A stretch of DNA of 64,000 bases from Strigops habroptila. Taxonomy: Eukaryota; Chordata; Aves; Psittaciformes; Psittacidae. The DNA lies in the NCBI RefSeq assembly GCF_004027225.2, contig NC_044277.2, positions 67,480,400 through 67,544,399 of the forward strand. Direction: 5' to 3'. The notes beneath the pieces were generated by a model. That model ran no database searches. It saw only the letters and a program-made list of their open reading frames with translations, and was not told where the DNA came from. This document shows positions 25,801 to 39,659 of this stretch, one piece after another; position 1 is the stretch's first letter; each line of letters begins with the position of its first letter. The position numbers and the translations under genes are program-made.

Positions 25801-28800
25801 GAGGTGTGATAGAGAGCATTTTAGTTTCATGTGGCTTCCTGAAGCTCCCCAGAGCACACTGAAAAGAATCCAGCCATTTTTTTCCTTTTCTTTAAGGTAT
25901 AAAATATTCCCTTTCCAGCTGTGAAAGCAACTGCATAGGCCAGAACAGAAGGTGTTTGCGGTAAAAAGACACACAGGCTTAGCCAGACTATTCTGATCTT
26001 TTTTTCCTCCCTGAATTCTCTAGGGAGGAGAGGAGCCACCATCAGATGGCAGGAGAGAGACCTAGGGCTTCTATCGAATTTCTTCCTTCTGACCCATGCC
26101 CTGGAAGAAGTAGGTACTTCTGTCACGGGATGTCCTCTCTGTCGCATAGGCTGAGACCTGAGGTCAGAAAAAGACTGTTCCCAGTTGCCGTGGCTGAGGC
26201 ACCTACCAGACCCAGTGAGGGGCAGGCGGGAGCTCATGGGTCACTGCTTCCAAAGCAGACTCTTGTCTAGAAGCAATGACCCACAACTCACCAGCTCCAG
26301 AGCCCCAGGTGCCCCATGGCCCTCACCCCGTGAGCTCCCTCCTCACCACCATGCAGTCACCTTCCAGTGGAAATCTAATTCCCCAGCTCCTCCTTCCCCA
26401 CCAAACCCACCCAGAAGCTGCCATTTTCAGAGATGGGGGTAAATGGGGTGAGCACACACGGCCTTACAGGGTCCGGAGGAAGCCACCGCTACAGCTGCCT
26501 GGGGTGCTGCAATGCAGCCTCAAAAACAAGCTAAGGAGTAGCAAGCATTAATGGTGAATAAGTTATGGGCCTGTGTAAACTGTGTGGATTGCCTCCTTGC
26601 TTGTGCAGGGCTGTTTCTGGAAGCCCTGGAGCAGAGGTGGGACCTAGCTCCCCAGGTGAGAGAACTGTGACAGCCACAGTGGCTCCAGAGCTCTTCTGAC
26701 ATGCTCCCCCAGCCTGAGTGCTTGATTCTGTGTGATCCTGGGTGCTGCAGCACCTGTGCCTTCTTCCCTGGCTTTACCCTTCAGCGAGGTCTGTCACCAA
26801 GAGCATCGCCTACATCAAGGATGGCCCGGGGCTCTGTAAGTCTGGTATCAACAGACACAGAAAAGCTGCTTTCAAAATGATATCTGGCCACCCTTTCTCT
26901 TCCCTTCTGCCTCTGCTTCAGAAACAGAAAACAGACACCACCGCAGGTGTTTTCCATGTGTCATTTCAACATCTTTGAAGTGGCAGCCTCAGAGAGATGT
27001 CTTTTCTGTGAAAAAACACCTCCTTTGCCGCCTGCTCCTTGACATTTCAATGGATGAACTAAGAAGCTTCTGGCCTCTTTCAATCACATAATGCAGATTT
27101 CATTGTGGTCACCCTAGAGCTCACTACAGCATATGAGATATTTTTTTATCTGAAATAGAGACCTAAACCCAGCACTGACTTCACAAACACTGTTTCTGTC
27201 TCAAGCCCCACGCTTGCTTGTGTGTGTGTTTCTGGCCAGCCATGATGCTGTCTGCTACACACTTCCTGGCTGAGACCTCACATTTTCCCTGGTGGGTGGC
27301 TCTCTCTGTCTTGATGTCTAGACTTCTTGTGACTTTCAGACTAAGAGTTTGTCTGAGACTCTTGTGAAAGCCAAGACAGATCCTTAACAAAGTAATGTTG
27401 GTTGTGGGACTTGTCCGTAGCTAAATGAGATGAAACTGGAAGGGAAACTTTCTGCATTCCCGTTGACCTACTGGTCAGATGGTTGCCAGCTACAGCCTTC
27501 CTGCTGTAGACGTTCTGTGGAACCTTTCCTAAGGGAAGTCTAAATGCATCTCCATACGCATGGCAGCTGTTCTCCTTAGGCAGTCAGAGTGTTCATGAGT
27601 TATTTTATATCATGTCCATATTCCAAACAACCTCTCCCCTCTTGCACATACTACTCCCTATTCCCAAAGGACATCCCTCCAAACACCAGCCTACTTTACC
27701 CCTTATCCAGTTTGTCCTCAGCTCCAAGGGTGCTTGTCCTGTTGTGCACCAGGTCTCCCAGCGAGGGATCCGTGTGCGCCTCCCTACACTCTTGGTAGCA
27801 GGTCACTGCCTGCTGCACTGCTGCTGCTGGCAGTCCTGCACATCAGCCCCGGGCATTGCCTGCTACAGCCTGCTCTCCTGGATGGCTCTTTCCTCAGAAT
27901 CCTGGTCCTGCATCTGTCTGAGATCAAAATACTTGGCCATGTTCATTACTAGAGGTAAGCCACTTTCACAAGAAAGAAAGGCATATGAAAGCTTTGTGTT
28001 CTCGCAGTCTTGATTCCTCCACAGTAAACTGTCTTGTACCATCAATCATATCCCTGCAGAAGCACAAAACAGTGCCCAGAGCTGTCTCTTGTATTTATTT
28101 TGTGAATATGCTAACGACTGTTGGACCAAAATGAAGCAGGTCTTCCCTGAGGAGATAATACCATTTTGTTCTGAGGGGCAGGTCATAACAGATGGCATGT
28201 ATGGGCACTTACTTACTTGCATGAGCTTCTCATTTCTTCTTTCCTGTTTTCTTACAGAAGCAAAGTTGAGTCACTCATATGAACTGATTGTTGTCGGCAA
28301 ATCAAATATTCTGTGTTTTAGAGTTTCACAGGAGAAGAAATGGGAATCACACTCTTCCCTCCTCTGTAGCTCACCTCACAGTCTCTCAGGAAGTGGTGGC
28401 TTTCTTTCTGGCATGAGGTGATGCTCATACTTAATCTTAACAATAGCAATTTGTGATCAATAAATTAGAAGTCAAGTGGTATAATGTCATAAAAATATCT
28501 TGGAGCCCATTGGGATTCTTGTTTTGTTTCCTTTGTTGGCTTATATAGTAGCTGGACAAACAATATTTCCTGGTTCTGATTCCGTCTTAGATTCTGTGGC
28601 TCCATATTTCACAGCTACCATAAAAGCAGGTACAGCAGTGATGGGAGCCATATAAGTACCTAGATAGATGATAAAAATATTGTTGCTGAGCCCTTCAGGG
28701 TGTGCTTTGTAAGAGAAGACACTTAATCTAAAGAATAAGGGATTGTTAACTTTTACTATATAGCATATGCAATACTAGAATTTATTAGCCTATTGTTCAA

Positions 28801-31800
28801 TACAGTAACTGATGTGCTGTTTAAGAGGGTTTTTTCTTAAATCTGTGAGATAAAAGAAGTTTCCAAACTTCCTCCCCCAGTTTTTCTGTCTGCTACACAT
28901 GAATACTGGCAATACTAAGCGAAAGTGCAGTAAATTAAACACCAGTATGCATACATAGCACACAGGGGGGAACATGATTCATGTGTGTCCTTGAAAAGAT
29001 TTGGTCTTTCCCTGGATCAATAATGGATTGATTTCTAGTTTAGCTACAGTAATGTAACCGCATAGAGTAGACACCGCTTATGACACTCCACACTTCCTGC
29101 ATCTGAGGTCATTTAGGAGAGCTGGTCACTGTGGCACTCTTCGCTCTGTCTGTAACAAATAGTTAATAAAACACTGTTATGTGGATGTCCAGAGCTGTTC
29201 CCAACAAAATAACCTGCTTGAAGGATTAACACAATCCCTTTTGTGCCTATGTAGCTCGAGCGGGCTAGACATCATGCACTGCCAGGGCTGACCACTGCTG
29301 TGGTGAACTCACTACTGCGTCTGCAGTGCAAAGCTGAGGGGCAACCAGCAGAAAGAGAAGAAACATGAAGGAAAGGTGGTGTTACCACCAAGATGATTCA
29401 GCAACGTAGCCTCAGAGAGCTGCGCATTTGTTACTTGCTGTATGTAATAGTCAGTAGTAGAAAGTATTGCCAACCTTTTTTTTATGTATGTCATCCAACA
29501 AACTTTTGTATTTTTGCATTTGCATTCAGTTTCTTTTTTAAAGTGAGTATGAATTGACAGGTTTAGCTGCTTTCAGTGCACAGGGAGGGAAGAGTGCCAT
29601 GTCTTTACCTTTCTGCCTTTTGAGGGAAAAGTAATCATTCTTTACACAAAATCTGCATCAGTGGCAGCTTTTAAAGACTTCCTTGCTTGATGTCTGAATT
29701 TAGTTTTTAAAAATTCTGAAGTGCCAGTTTTTTCTCTATAAAAGCTGCTTATCCCTCAATTGCAAAAACTTCAAACAGTTTGCTGACAGCATCTAGGCAG
29801 CCCCAACTGAAATAACTTGAGTTGGTTATAGCTTCTCTTGGCAAGTGAGGTGATTAACAGCAGAATCCTATGGTGACGAAGACCATTATGTTGAAGACCC
29901 TCTCTGCTGTGGATCTCTACACATCTTCAGGCATGCTCACCGCATTTCTCCGCCTTGCAGTGGGCATACATTGCCAGTGTGCAGATCTATCTGCAGGAGC
30001 AGCCTGTCCCTTTGTGCTTTCATGACACTGGACCTTGGCTCAGCAGTGCTTATACGTGGTGCTTCTATCACACTGCTTCATGCTGGTCTGCAAAGCCAAA
30101 CAGGCTATTTCACCCATTTCAGTGTCCGACATTAATACGTCCCTCCTCCATGCCTGCAGTGTAATAGAAAAGCAGAGTTCATTTATGCTTTGTTAAATCT
30201 GCACGACAGGCAGTGAGATGCATTTTAATAGTTTTCATCTGGATATGTGCAGCACAGAGGCACAGTGTATCGATTTTTCTGTTTATTTTCCCATCTCTGA
30301 ATGAATAAATGTTTTTTGCTCAGCAGCTGTAGGCTCATAACCTCAGGCTCACTGATATTTGTCTTCACGATTGACCCTTCCAACTTCCACTTACCTGTTG
30401 CATACCTTGGGGACGTACCTTTACATGGTACTCAGAGACATAAAATTAAGATACACATTGATACCATCTCCCTGTTTGCTAGGATCTGAAGGGAGAAAGC
30501 CACCACAGGGACAGGGGCCCATGGGAGTCAGGAAGCTGATCCCTGTGGCTGCAGGTGTACGAAATGCAATGACTGAGTGCCTTTGGGAATGCGGACCCTG
30601 GTGTCTGTGTAAATGGTCTGCTGCAATACCAGTACCGGAGTCTATGGCATCTCTGTCTGGCCATCCATGCCAAATTTGTGCTGGAATAAGCAGAGGCTGC
30701 ATAGATCAGTGGATCTAGGCAAAGAATTTTTTTAGTGAGAGCTTCTGGAGCCAGCTTTCAAGTGTAGAGCTGCACACATTAGAAGAAAGCAGGGCCTGAG
30801 CTGACATAAAACAGTTTCAAGCGGCATTGAAATGCTGTGATCCTTCTGTGTCTTACTGTCCTTTCAGTGGCTCAACACTGCATGCGTGCACAGGCAGTGG
30901 GTATGAAACAAGCATGGTGGGCTCGTAGCAAGCTGTTTGTCTCCTTTTTAACATACAAGCACTGTGTGCCTAAAGAAATACAAACTCCTTTCTAATAACT
31001 GGCTCAGTCTCAAAATGCTGTTTGTATGGATCCCCATTTTAGCAATCATATCTTCACCTGGCTCAGGGGGAAGGCTGCTTTACTGCTGCAGGAGGAATCA
31101 AGATAGGCAGCTTCACAAACCTCACGGAACTCTTACTTAGCAGGCAGACCAAGGCTATCCTGAATACAGGAAACGTTTTTTTATAGGGGTAAAAACATGT
31201 CCTCATGGTTTTTGCCCTCAAGCTAATCTGTTGGGCTGAGCATAGCTGATGACCCCCAGCTGGCTCCAAGGCCCCCTTGCAAACCTCCAGCATTCTTCTT
31301 GCAAGCTGTTGCTTTAAACCTGGAGGAAACGAGCACCTGCAACCTTTGGGGGCTTATTTTGTAACAGCTGCTGCTTGTTGGGGTTCTCTCTTTTCCAGCT
31401 TACAAGTGCTCCTTTCCTTTGGGTTACTTTGCACTCCTTTCCTCCTCCTTTTTCACGCCCTCTGTGATTTAAAGGAATTGGTCATGAGAAAAGCTGGGTG
31501 GAGGACTTCAAATGTCTTGCTAGCACCCCTTTATGTGGCAATGTGCTAGGAAACCTTTCTGAAGTCCTTTAGCCCTCTCAGAAGGTAAAAAGCACCAAGT
31601 CTCACCTTTATCTTCCTCCATCCTATACATGCTATGGGGTCATTGATACAAAGGTGGGCCCATGAGCAAAACCTCCTTCCCTTTCCCCCCTCTTTGCTGA
31701 CAGCCCCAGGCACAGGCATCCCCAGGCACAGATATGACAGTGCTGCCGAAGGGGAAATCTCTGCGCTGGCAGAAGATGGTTCAGCAGTGGCTTTCCTTGC

Positions 31801-34398
31801 CAAGCCCCCAAGAGTGCCAGTCACTGGTGGAAGCTAGGATTTGATTTGATTTTCCTCTCTTTCTGCCAACTCACCATATGAGATAGTGGTACTTTTTGTG
31901 ATATTTTAGTAGTTAACAAACATTATGTGCATGCTGTGAGAAAAATCCTACACTGAAACATGATAGTGCGTAACGTATGCCTTCCTTTACAGCACCTTTT
32001 AAATGACTTTTCTTTTTTAAGCAGCCTGTGGAACAGAGCGTAACAGAGGAAGACGGGACAAGCTGAGAAAAAAAGTAACAGAGAGGGAAATCTTGGAGTT
32101 TGTGGCTATCAGACTAAAAGGCAAAAAGGTAGGATTGCATTTATGTGGTTATTAGTCTTTCACTGACTCTCAATGGCTGTAAGGTAGGCACTGGCTCAGT
32201 TTGTCCCAATGTCCATATATTGTCATTGGACCCCCACTTTCTAAAGGTGGAAGGGAACATTAGAAAGCTCCAGAAGACCAAAGGGATGGGAACCAGATTA
32301 AGGCAGACTTTAGCAGGCTTGTACTCCACATGGCTTGGCTCCAGGCAAGCAGGTCAGGGGCTGTGCCACTCTGCATGTGAGTGGGCCCTCACAACCCCTT
32401 TTCCCCCCTGCAAAGGGTTACTGCCTCTTTGGGACAAGCCCAATTTCATCACCACCTCACACACCAAGACATGAAAAAGAGCAAACCCCGCATTTATTTG
32501 CTGAAGCAGCTACCTGCTTAGTGTTTAAAACTGTGGTTTCATTTCCATAATGGTATATGGCAGCATCATAATCTTTAACAGCCCATGAATCAGAAGTTGT
32601 CAGCTTTTGCCCTCCTGCCATAAGCCTTGTGATTCTTGCCGTGTGCTTTAGTTTCTTGCGGTTAGCCCAAGCTTGCTTGCACATTTTTCCGGTTTAGAAA
32701 TGACCATCATTTCCTGTGCTCTTTAACAACAGAGGAATGCCAGCCAAGGCAGGCAGCCTTTCCACGCAGCTCCTCGCTCCTATGCACCAAGGGTGCTCTC
32801 GGTAAGCAGGGGCACTGCCTCTCCCTGTATTGAAGCAGGCTGCAGCAAGAGCCCACTTAGTGCCTTTCTGCTGGCTGAGTGAGGGATGGGGAGGCTGGAG
32901 GGGAAAGCTGGCCTGAAAATGTCAAAAACTAAACTGAATCCCACACAACCAAAGAGAACCCCACAACTTGTTAAAAAAGAGTCTTATATACTCATGTGGA
33001 AATTTTCCTATTATTGTTATTATTTCAGCTTGTAGTTGGCCATGGGAACGTTTCCAAAGAAACCAGTACTCTGGGAAACCTTTTGTTTTCCACAAAGGCT
33101 GTTATTCAAAAGCAATTAACATAGAAACATTAAAATTGTCTAACTTCAGAGACAGTAGAATGGAGGAAGGAAATATGAGAGTGCGTGTGTGTGCACGCAG
33201 AAGGGAATACAGCAGTCTGCGGTAATGGAAGAGGCAGAAGGGGGAGACCAGAGACTCAGGTCAATGCGTGGATGGGCACAGTTGCAAGGGAGACCCGGCA
33301 TGGGAAGACCACACACATTGGGGATGCAGGAGCAGGGAGAATGGCTTGAGGCTGCTGTGACCTTGGTGGGTAGGGCATGCCAAGGAGAGGTGTGGGGCCT
33401 GGGGCAGCTGGACCGCCAGGACTGAGGGTGGAGATGCCCAAAGCATCTCTCTGTTCTTCAGGCCAGGTATGAAGTTTGTGTTGTGTGTTTTGGCAGGTCT
33501 GGCTGCCTGTTGTGATGAGGTGCAGCTGTGGTTTCAAGACCAGGATTGTGTTCTGGCACCCCAGGGCAATGCTCATGAATTGTCTTGCTTCCCACCATTA
33601 ATGCTGGGCAAGGGTAGCGGCAGCTACAGCGCTGGTGGTTTTATTTGAAAAGGTACAATGGAAGTTCTCTCCACCATTTTTCCAATGGGTTTTGAACCAG
33701 CTGGCTGATTCCACTCTCCCTTCAGAGGGCAAAGGGTCACTAGATACTAAGGCTCTGTCTAGTTGTGTGGAAATGGAGGTTGACCAAAGGGAGTTTCCAG
33801 CTGCCCTGAGGCAGATCTCTCTGCCTTTCTCAGAAAAGCACAGCTCTTTTAAAGTTTAAACTGCACCATATGTAGCCTGCTTTCTTTTGCAAGGGGAGTG
33901 CAACAGCTATAAATTTACAGATTATCTCTTTAGGTCTTTCAACCTGTCTTTCTGTCTTTCATTTCCCAGTTTTCCCTTATTTCTTACCCTGCTTATGTCC
34001 AGACACATCACTCTCAGCCAGCCAGAAACGTGAAAGAGAACTCAGTCCTCCTCAGGAGGGCCCTAGGTGTCTTGGGAGGCAGCCAGAAGTAATGCTGCAG
34101 GCAGGAGACCTGTGGAAAGGAGAAGTGGCAGTAAATTCTGTGAAGGCTGAGATCACCAGGGATGGGACAGGTGAACTGGAATTGCTGGGCTAGAAGGAAG
34201 AGATGCAGAAGTTGATTAAATATCCCAAGACAGACAGGATTCCTGAGATTAGCAACACTTGGAAGAGCTTACCCATGTCCCACAGGCAGGTTTGAAAGAG
34301 AAATCCACAAGCACTTTTGCTTAAATAAAAGTCTGAAATGCAAAAGCTTGTTCTAACCTAGACAGTGGTCTCACACTCTGAAAAACCCAGAGAACTTC
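22878..34398. other. Non-coding stretch between the CR1 scrap and the CR1 LINE
   Basis: Mixed composition, somewhat richer in G+C around 25.0-26.7 kb. No gene recognised. It contains A-rich tracts near 23396-23410 and 23451-23461, short TG runs near 27218 and 33185, and the exon-like segment at 32022-32128. The sequence just upstream of the CR1 (34100-34398) does not resemble CR1, so the element's truncation point is close to 34399. Confidence 0.55.
32022..32128 (+). other. Exon-like stretch of unknown identity
   Basis: Preceded by a pyrimidine-rich acceptor-like sequence (TTTTCTTTTTTAAG) and followed by a donor-like AAG then GTAGG. One of the three plus frames is open throughout, giving a very basic peptide that includes ERNRGRRDKLRKKV and EILEFVAIRLKGKK. 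I do not recognise it as part of any known protein. It may be an exon of an unannotated transcript, or chance in a purine-rich stretch. Confidence 0.25.
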
Positions 34399-34505
34399 AG
34401 GTGAAGTTCCCGATGACTGGAAGAAGATTAACATAACCCCCATTTTCAAGAAGGGGAAGTTCCCTGGAAGACCCAGGGAACTACAGACCAGTCAGTCTCA
34501 CCTCT

Positions 34506-35726
34506 GTGCCTGGCAGGATCATGGAACAGATTCTCCTGGAAAGCATGCTAGGGCACATGAAAAACAATGAGGTGGCTGGTGACAGCCAACATGGCTTCAC
34601 TAAGGGGAAATCCTGCCTGACCAATTTGGTGGCCTTCTATGATGGAGCCACGGAACTGATGGACAGCGGCAGAGCAGTTGACGTCATCTACCTGGACGTC
34701 TGAAAAGCATTCGACACTGTCCTGCACAACATCCTTGTCTCTAAATTGGAGAGACATCAATTTGATAGATGGACCACTCAGTGGATAAAGAATTGGCTCG
34801 ATGGCCGCATGCAAAGAGTTGTGGTCTACTGCTCAATGTCCAGTTGGAAAACAGTAACGAGTGGTATCCCTCAGGGAATGGTGTTGGGACCTGTCCTGTT
34901 CAGCATCTTTGTCGGCGACATGGACAATGGGATTGAGTGTGCCCTCAGCAAATTTGCCAACACCACCAAGCTGTGTGGTTTGGCTGATATACTGGAGGGA
35001 AGGGATGCCACCCAGAGAGACCTTGACACACTTGTGAGGTGGGCCGATGCCAACCTTATGAAGTTTAACCAAGCCAAGTGTAAGGTCCTACACCTGGGTC
35101 GGGGCAATCCCAGGCACAGCTACAGGTTGGGCAGAGAAGAGATTCAGAGCAGCCCTGCAGAAAAGGACTTGGGGGTGTTGGTTGATGAGAAACTTAACAT
35201 GAGCCGGCAGTGTGCGCTTGCAGCCCAGAAACCCAACCGCATCCTGGGCTGCATCAAAAGAAGCGTGACCAGCAGGTCAAAGGAGGTGATCCTGCCCCTC
35301 TACTCTGCTCTTGTGAGACCTCACTTGGAGTACTGCGTACAGTTCTGGTGTCCTCAACGTAAAACGGGCATGGAGCTCTTGGAGCAAGTCCAGAGGAGGG
35401 CCACGAGGATGATCAGAGGGCTGGAGCACCTTCCGTATGAAGACAGGCTGAGAGAGTTGGGGCTGTTCAGCCTGGAGAAGAGAAGGCTGAGTGGAAACCT
35501 CATAGCAGCCTCCCAGTATCTGCAGGGTGCCTATAAGGATGCTGGGGAGGGACTCTTCATTAGGGACTGTAGTGGTAGGACAAAGGGTAATGGCTTCAAA
35601 CTTCAACAGGGGAAGTTTAGATTAGATCTAAGGAAGTTCTTTGCTGTGAGGGTGGTGAGGCACTGGAATGGGTTGCCCAAGGAAGTTGTGAATGCTCCAT
35701 CCCTGGCAGTGCTCAAGGCCAGGTAG
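34506..35726 (+). pseudogene. CR1 ORF2 remnant (reverse-transcriptase domain and C-terminal part)
   Basis: The longest continuous reading frame of the CR1 copy, about 406 codons, interrupted once by the TGA at 34701-34703. After that stop it is open for 341 codons. It covers the RT fingers and palm, thumb and C-terminal region of CR1 ORF2. The stop interrupts motif A at LDxxKAFDTV. Motif C has lost both aspartates (FADD to FANT), so the encoded product would be catalytically dead even without the stops. The terminal TAG replaces a Leu codon in the usual KARLD motif. No function is expected. Confidence 0.92.
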
Positions 35727-35823
35727 GACAGAGCCTTGGGCCACATAGTTTAGTGTGAGGTGTCCCTGCCCATGGCAGGGGGGTTGGAACTAGATGATCA
35801 TACGGTCCTTTCCAACCCTTACT

Positions 35824-35839
35824 ATTCTATGATTCTATG
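35824..35839 (+). repeat. CR1 3'-terminal octamer repeats
   Basis: Two tandem ATTCTATG units mark the 3' end of the CR1 element. CR1 elements end in such short repeats instead of a poly(A) tail; the repeats are thought to help target-primed reverse transcription. Confidence 0.92.
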
Positions 35840-35840
35840 A

Positions 35841-38800
35841 AATGGGGCAAGCGGCATGGCATAGAAAGGCAAAAGACACATGAACAGCAGGGCTGGCAGA
35901 GCTGAAAGTGACTCCATAAAGGCTTGAGGAGCACGGTGGCCAGTGGCACGGGAGGAGTTGTCTGGGACTGTCCTGCTGCAGAAGGAGGCTGTTCTGGAGC
36001 AGTGTTTCTGACTGGTGATTTCCCTGCAAGCCTTCCCTTTCATTCAAAGTGCAGCATAAACTTTTAATAGTTCATCTGCAGCCAGTACCAGAGGGTCTCC
36101 CCACCTCCATCCTTGTGCCTTTTTTCAAGATCAAATTTTAATTGAAACAAGATGTGGCAGACAGGATGAGATTCTATAAATAGGTGCTAAAATGTCATCT
36201 TAAGGGGAATGTATGTGATCCAGTTCAAATACCAATATGAAGAAAAAGAAGTGTTAATCGCATAGCCCTGTTAGAGAGTGGAAGGTCTCCTTGTAAATTC
36301 TTTTATTCTTTGGCAGATATTTATTTAAGCTGGTTCCAGCAAATGATAACATATTTTCTGCTTTGCTGCCCAGTAAATGTATTTTGCTAACAGTTTCCAT
36401 TCATATCACACTTTGTATTGTCATTGAATTTGTGGCACAGATAATGTGCACTCTTACTAGTTTCTTCTTCTTCCACAATTTTTAAAGAGTTTAATCCATG
36501 TATTATATTACCTGGTATGCAGAAGAGATTTTATTGGGGTTTTTAACCCAATCCTAATTTAAAAAGTGAAACTTCTCATGGTATAATATTCTAGGAGGAC
36601 CATACGATTTATCTGAGAAACCATTTAAAACATTGTAGAGGTTGTGACAGAGGGTTTGAAACCCATGTAGGATGTTTAAACTTCCAGTTGCATTTATGTA
36701 ACACAGTATTTAAGTCACCTGAGCCCTTGAAGATTACCTGTATAAGTAGCAGAGGCAGGCAGGATTCAGCATTTCTTATTCAATCTCTTTTCAACATATG
36801 AAGTGCTGGTTACACGAGTCGAGGTTTGGCGAGGTTATGTATTTCAGTACTTGCCTCTCTGTGATGCATATCTTCTCCTTTGTTTCTTGTTTGCCTTGCT
36901 TTCTGAGGGGTTGCATGTGTCATCCTTACTGCTGAAGTTCTGCAGCAGCATGTACGTTTTGAGGAAAGTGTGTGCTAGAGGTGTAAATCTGTTTCTCCTG
37001 TAAAATATATAAAGCTAAGAGTGGCTAAAATAAGAGCCCAATATAATTTTTTAAGTAAGCTTCTGCAAGTTTAAATAAGTGAAACATAGACTTTTAAACA
37101 TTATCCATACTCACTGAGCTTGACACAGTATTACTAGAGTCAGCACTCAGAGCAAACTACCATTTAAAGACCAGTAATAACAGTACTGTCTTTCTAGGTG
37201 TTCTGTTCAAATGAATCCTCCTTATCTGTTCTGTGAAGTTAAAGTAAACTTCACCTCATACAGCAGCGCTAGCTGCTTATGTACATGCTGCAGAAATTTT
37301 CAAATATTTTGAAACCTATATCTATGTGAAAACCAATTATTTATATTACATCAAGGTTAATAAACAACACATTCAATGGTCATAAATGCAAAGTGAAGAC
37401 CTTAACATTCAAAATATAGGTGCTTTTTTTCTTTCTTTCTGAGTGGTGGATTTAGACATAACATACCAATGGAAGCTGCGAGTTTAAACATTCTAGGCAG
37501 TCTCAGCATGAGAAGTAACACAGCTTGTATTACAAAATGAATTATAGAGTTACCTCAAGCTGCAGACAGCAAGCAGTTTGTTTTGATAAGGTTTTTGGGA
37601 CAGGCTGACAGTTTAGTTCATTGACATTGCTATTGCTTGAATTTGGACATTAATCTTGCTATCTAGTAGATGCATCTTAAAATGCGTTTTAAAATTTGTT
37701 AGCCTGAGTACCAGTGTGTACGAAAGCAGGATAAGGTTGCGGTGGTGAAGGAGACAGTTCCTCTACCTAAAAGGTACATGGTACATCTCCTCTCCCTCAA
37801 GCATTCAACACGTGTTCTTCAGCAGCAAAACACCAAGGACAGAAACCTCAGGAGACAACAGTGCACCTGGCACAGGCCTCCTGTTTGTCTTTCTCACCAG
37901 TGTGGAGATGTCTCTCTGGGCACAGCATCAAAGGGCCTCGATTCCTTCCATCTCACCATGGTTCTATGTGGTGGCAAAAAGTGGGAGATAGATGAGGACT
38001 TTTAGCTAGGTGAGGCCAGAAGTTCCCAGTAACCTAGACGATCCACAGGCTCCCGGATGATCTTGTGCCCTTTACACACCTTGAGCACTGCACTTAGCCA
38101 GCTGCACCATGATATAAAGCAGGCGTGACCCATTCATAGAACCAGTAAATATGTGAAATAATATGAGGTATGTGCTGTATGAAAAAAAGTATCTCTGTGA
38201 ACCTTCAAGTTGGCATTCAGGTTTGAAAGCAGTAAACTGAGCCAAACTGAGACCTGTCTGCACCTTTTGCAATAGAAAAATCAAAGCATACATGCACAAG
38301 GCAGGACTTGGAGTAGATGTCCTGAGTAAAATGCAATCTAGACAGGTGTATCTGCAAGTGGAGAAAGAAAGTGGGTATTTTAAAGTCTGGACTGCACATG
38401 TGCAGCCTTATATGTGGTGCTTTCTTTTGCAAGAGGAGAGAAGATTGCTGAATTTTCTAATTTTGCCTCTCTCCCTATATCCCCTTTCAGTGCCTTTCTG
38501 ATCATTTCCAGATAATCCTGGCCTCTGTAAGAATCTGGTTAGGGAATAGAAACCATATTGTTTAACATGGGTGACCAGTCACACAATGTATTTGAGTCCT
38601 GAACAAAAATGCTTGGAGGTAGTGGTACCATTAGCAACCCATAGGCAAAAATTGCTTTTATTGAACCTATTCATGACATGGCTATAAGAAAAGGCTGTAA
38701 AAAATGTTATCCATTTGTGCTCAGAAGAAGTATCAAGTACACAGATTACTCTTGCTGAATACTTCAGTTCCTGTACTTGGCAGTGAATTTGCTTTAACTC

Positions 38801-39659
38801 CAGAAGAGCATTGGAAATGAAATCTTTAGCAGAGATGCAAACCAATCATGCAGTACTGGGCTTTCTGTCCCTCACACCATAGTTCTGCTTCCAGTCCCAG
38901 ATTCACTACGCCTACCAAGAAATACATTCTCTTCAGGCGGCAGAAAATGTAAGCATTTCCTAACAGCAGAAGCCAGCATAGCAGCTGAGCTATTTGGGAG
39001 GAAAGCACCATGAGACAACTGAAGTTCCAGCAGGATTTGGCTCGGGGATCATGTGGAAAGCCTTTCCACTGCCAGACCAGTGATGAAAAAGAGAGAGGGA
39101 GTGAGGGGGGGCATGAGCTCCAAGTTGTGAATCACCACTTGTGTTAGCCAAGGAGTCCGCAGACAGAAAGAGGAGGGAAGCGACCACTGAAGCCAAGCTC
39201 TGCAACCTCACCTCTCCTCTACTTCTCGCTAGGAAGAACTGTGCTTTTTGTTTCCCTCTCTGAGATATACTTTCTCATACAGCATTTGTCATCATTAATT
39301 GGAGCATCTCCCTCCTGCATCCTAAACAAACAGTGCTGGCACTGCAGAGTCGGTGTTAAGAGTGACATCTGACATCCTGGCCAAGTCAGCCAGCAGACTT
39401 CTTGCCTCAGTACTGGTGGGTAGAAGTCTCCATCTAATTTTATTCAGGATAAAATGATCAGCAGCAACAGCATGTTTTGAAACAGCAAAAAACAACTGCC
39501 CAGAAGAAGAAGAAGCCCCTATCATTGAGAGAGAGCGTGACTCTTAGATTTTCTTTTTCCATCAAATACATTTAAAACGTTGACTCTCTCCCACTAGAGG
39601 AAAATATTACCAGGTAAAAGATGGCAGCAAACACATTAAAATGAGTATTACACAAAAGA
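35841..39659. other. Non-coding stretch between two CR1 copies
   Basis: AT-rich, with no gene or repeat family recognised on either strand. Confidence 0.55.

Larger units (their letters stand above)
34399..35840 (+). mobile_element. CR1 LINE, 5'-truncated, with decayed reverse-transcriptase ORF2
   Basis: A non-LTR retrotransposon of the CR1 clade. The coding part starts at GEVPDDWKK and runs through the reverse-transcriptase core. Recognisable CR1 blocks are [75 protein letters not shown] and [21 protein letters not shown]. The 3' UTR ends in two tandem ATTCTATG octamers at 35824-35839, the CR1 tail. Damage: a frameshift at about 34461-34471 before DPGNYRP; an in-frame TGA at 34701-34703 within LDV-stop-KAFDTV; a TAG at 35724-35726 just after LAVLKAR; and loss of the catalytic FADD box, which reads FANT at 34953-34964. 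The first ORF, the endonuclease domain and the 5' UTR are missing. The copy cannot be autonomous. Confidence 0.95.
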
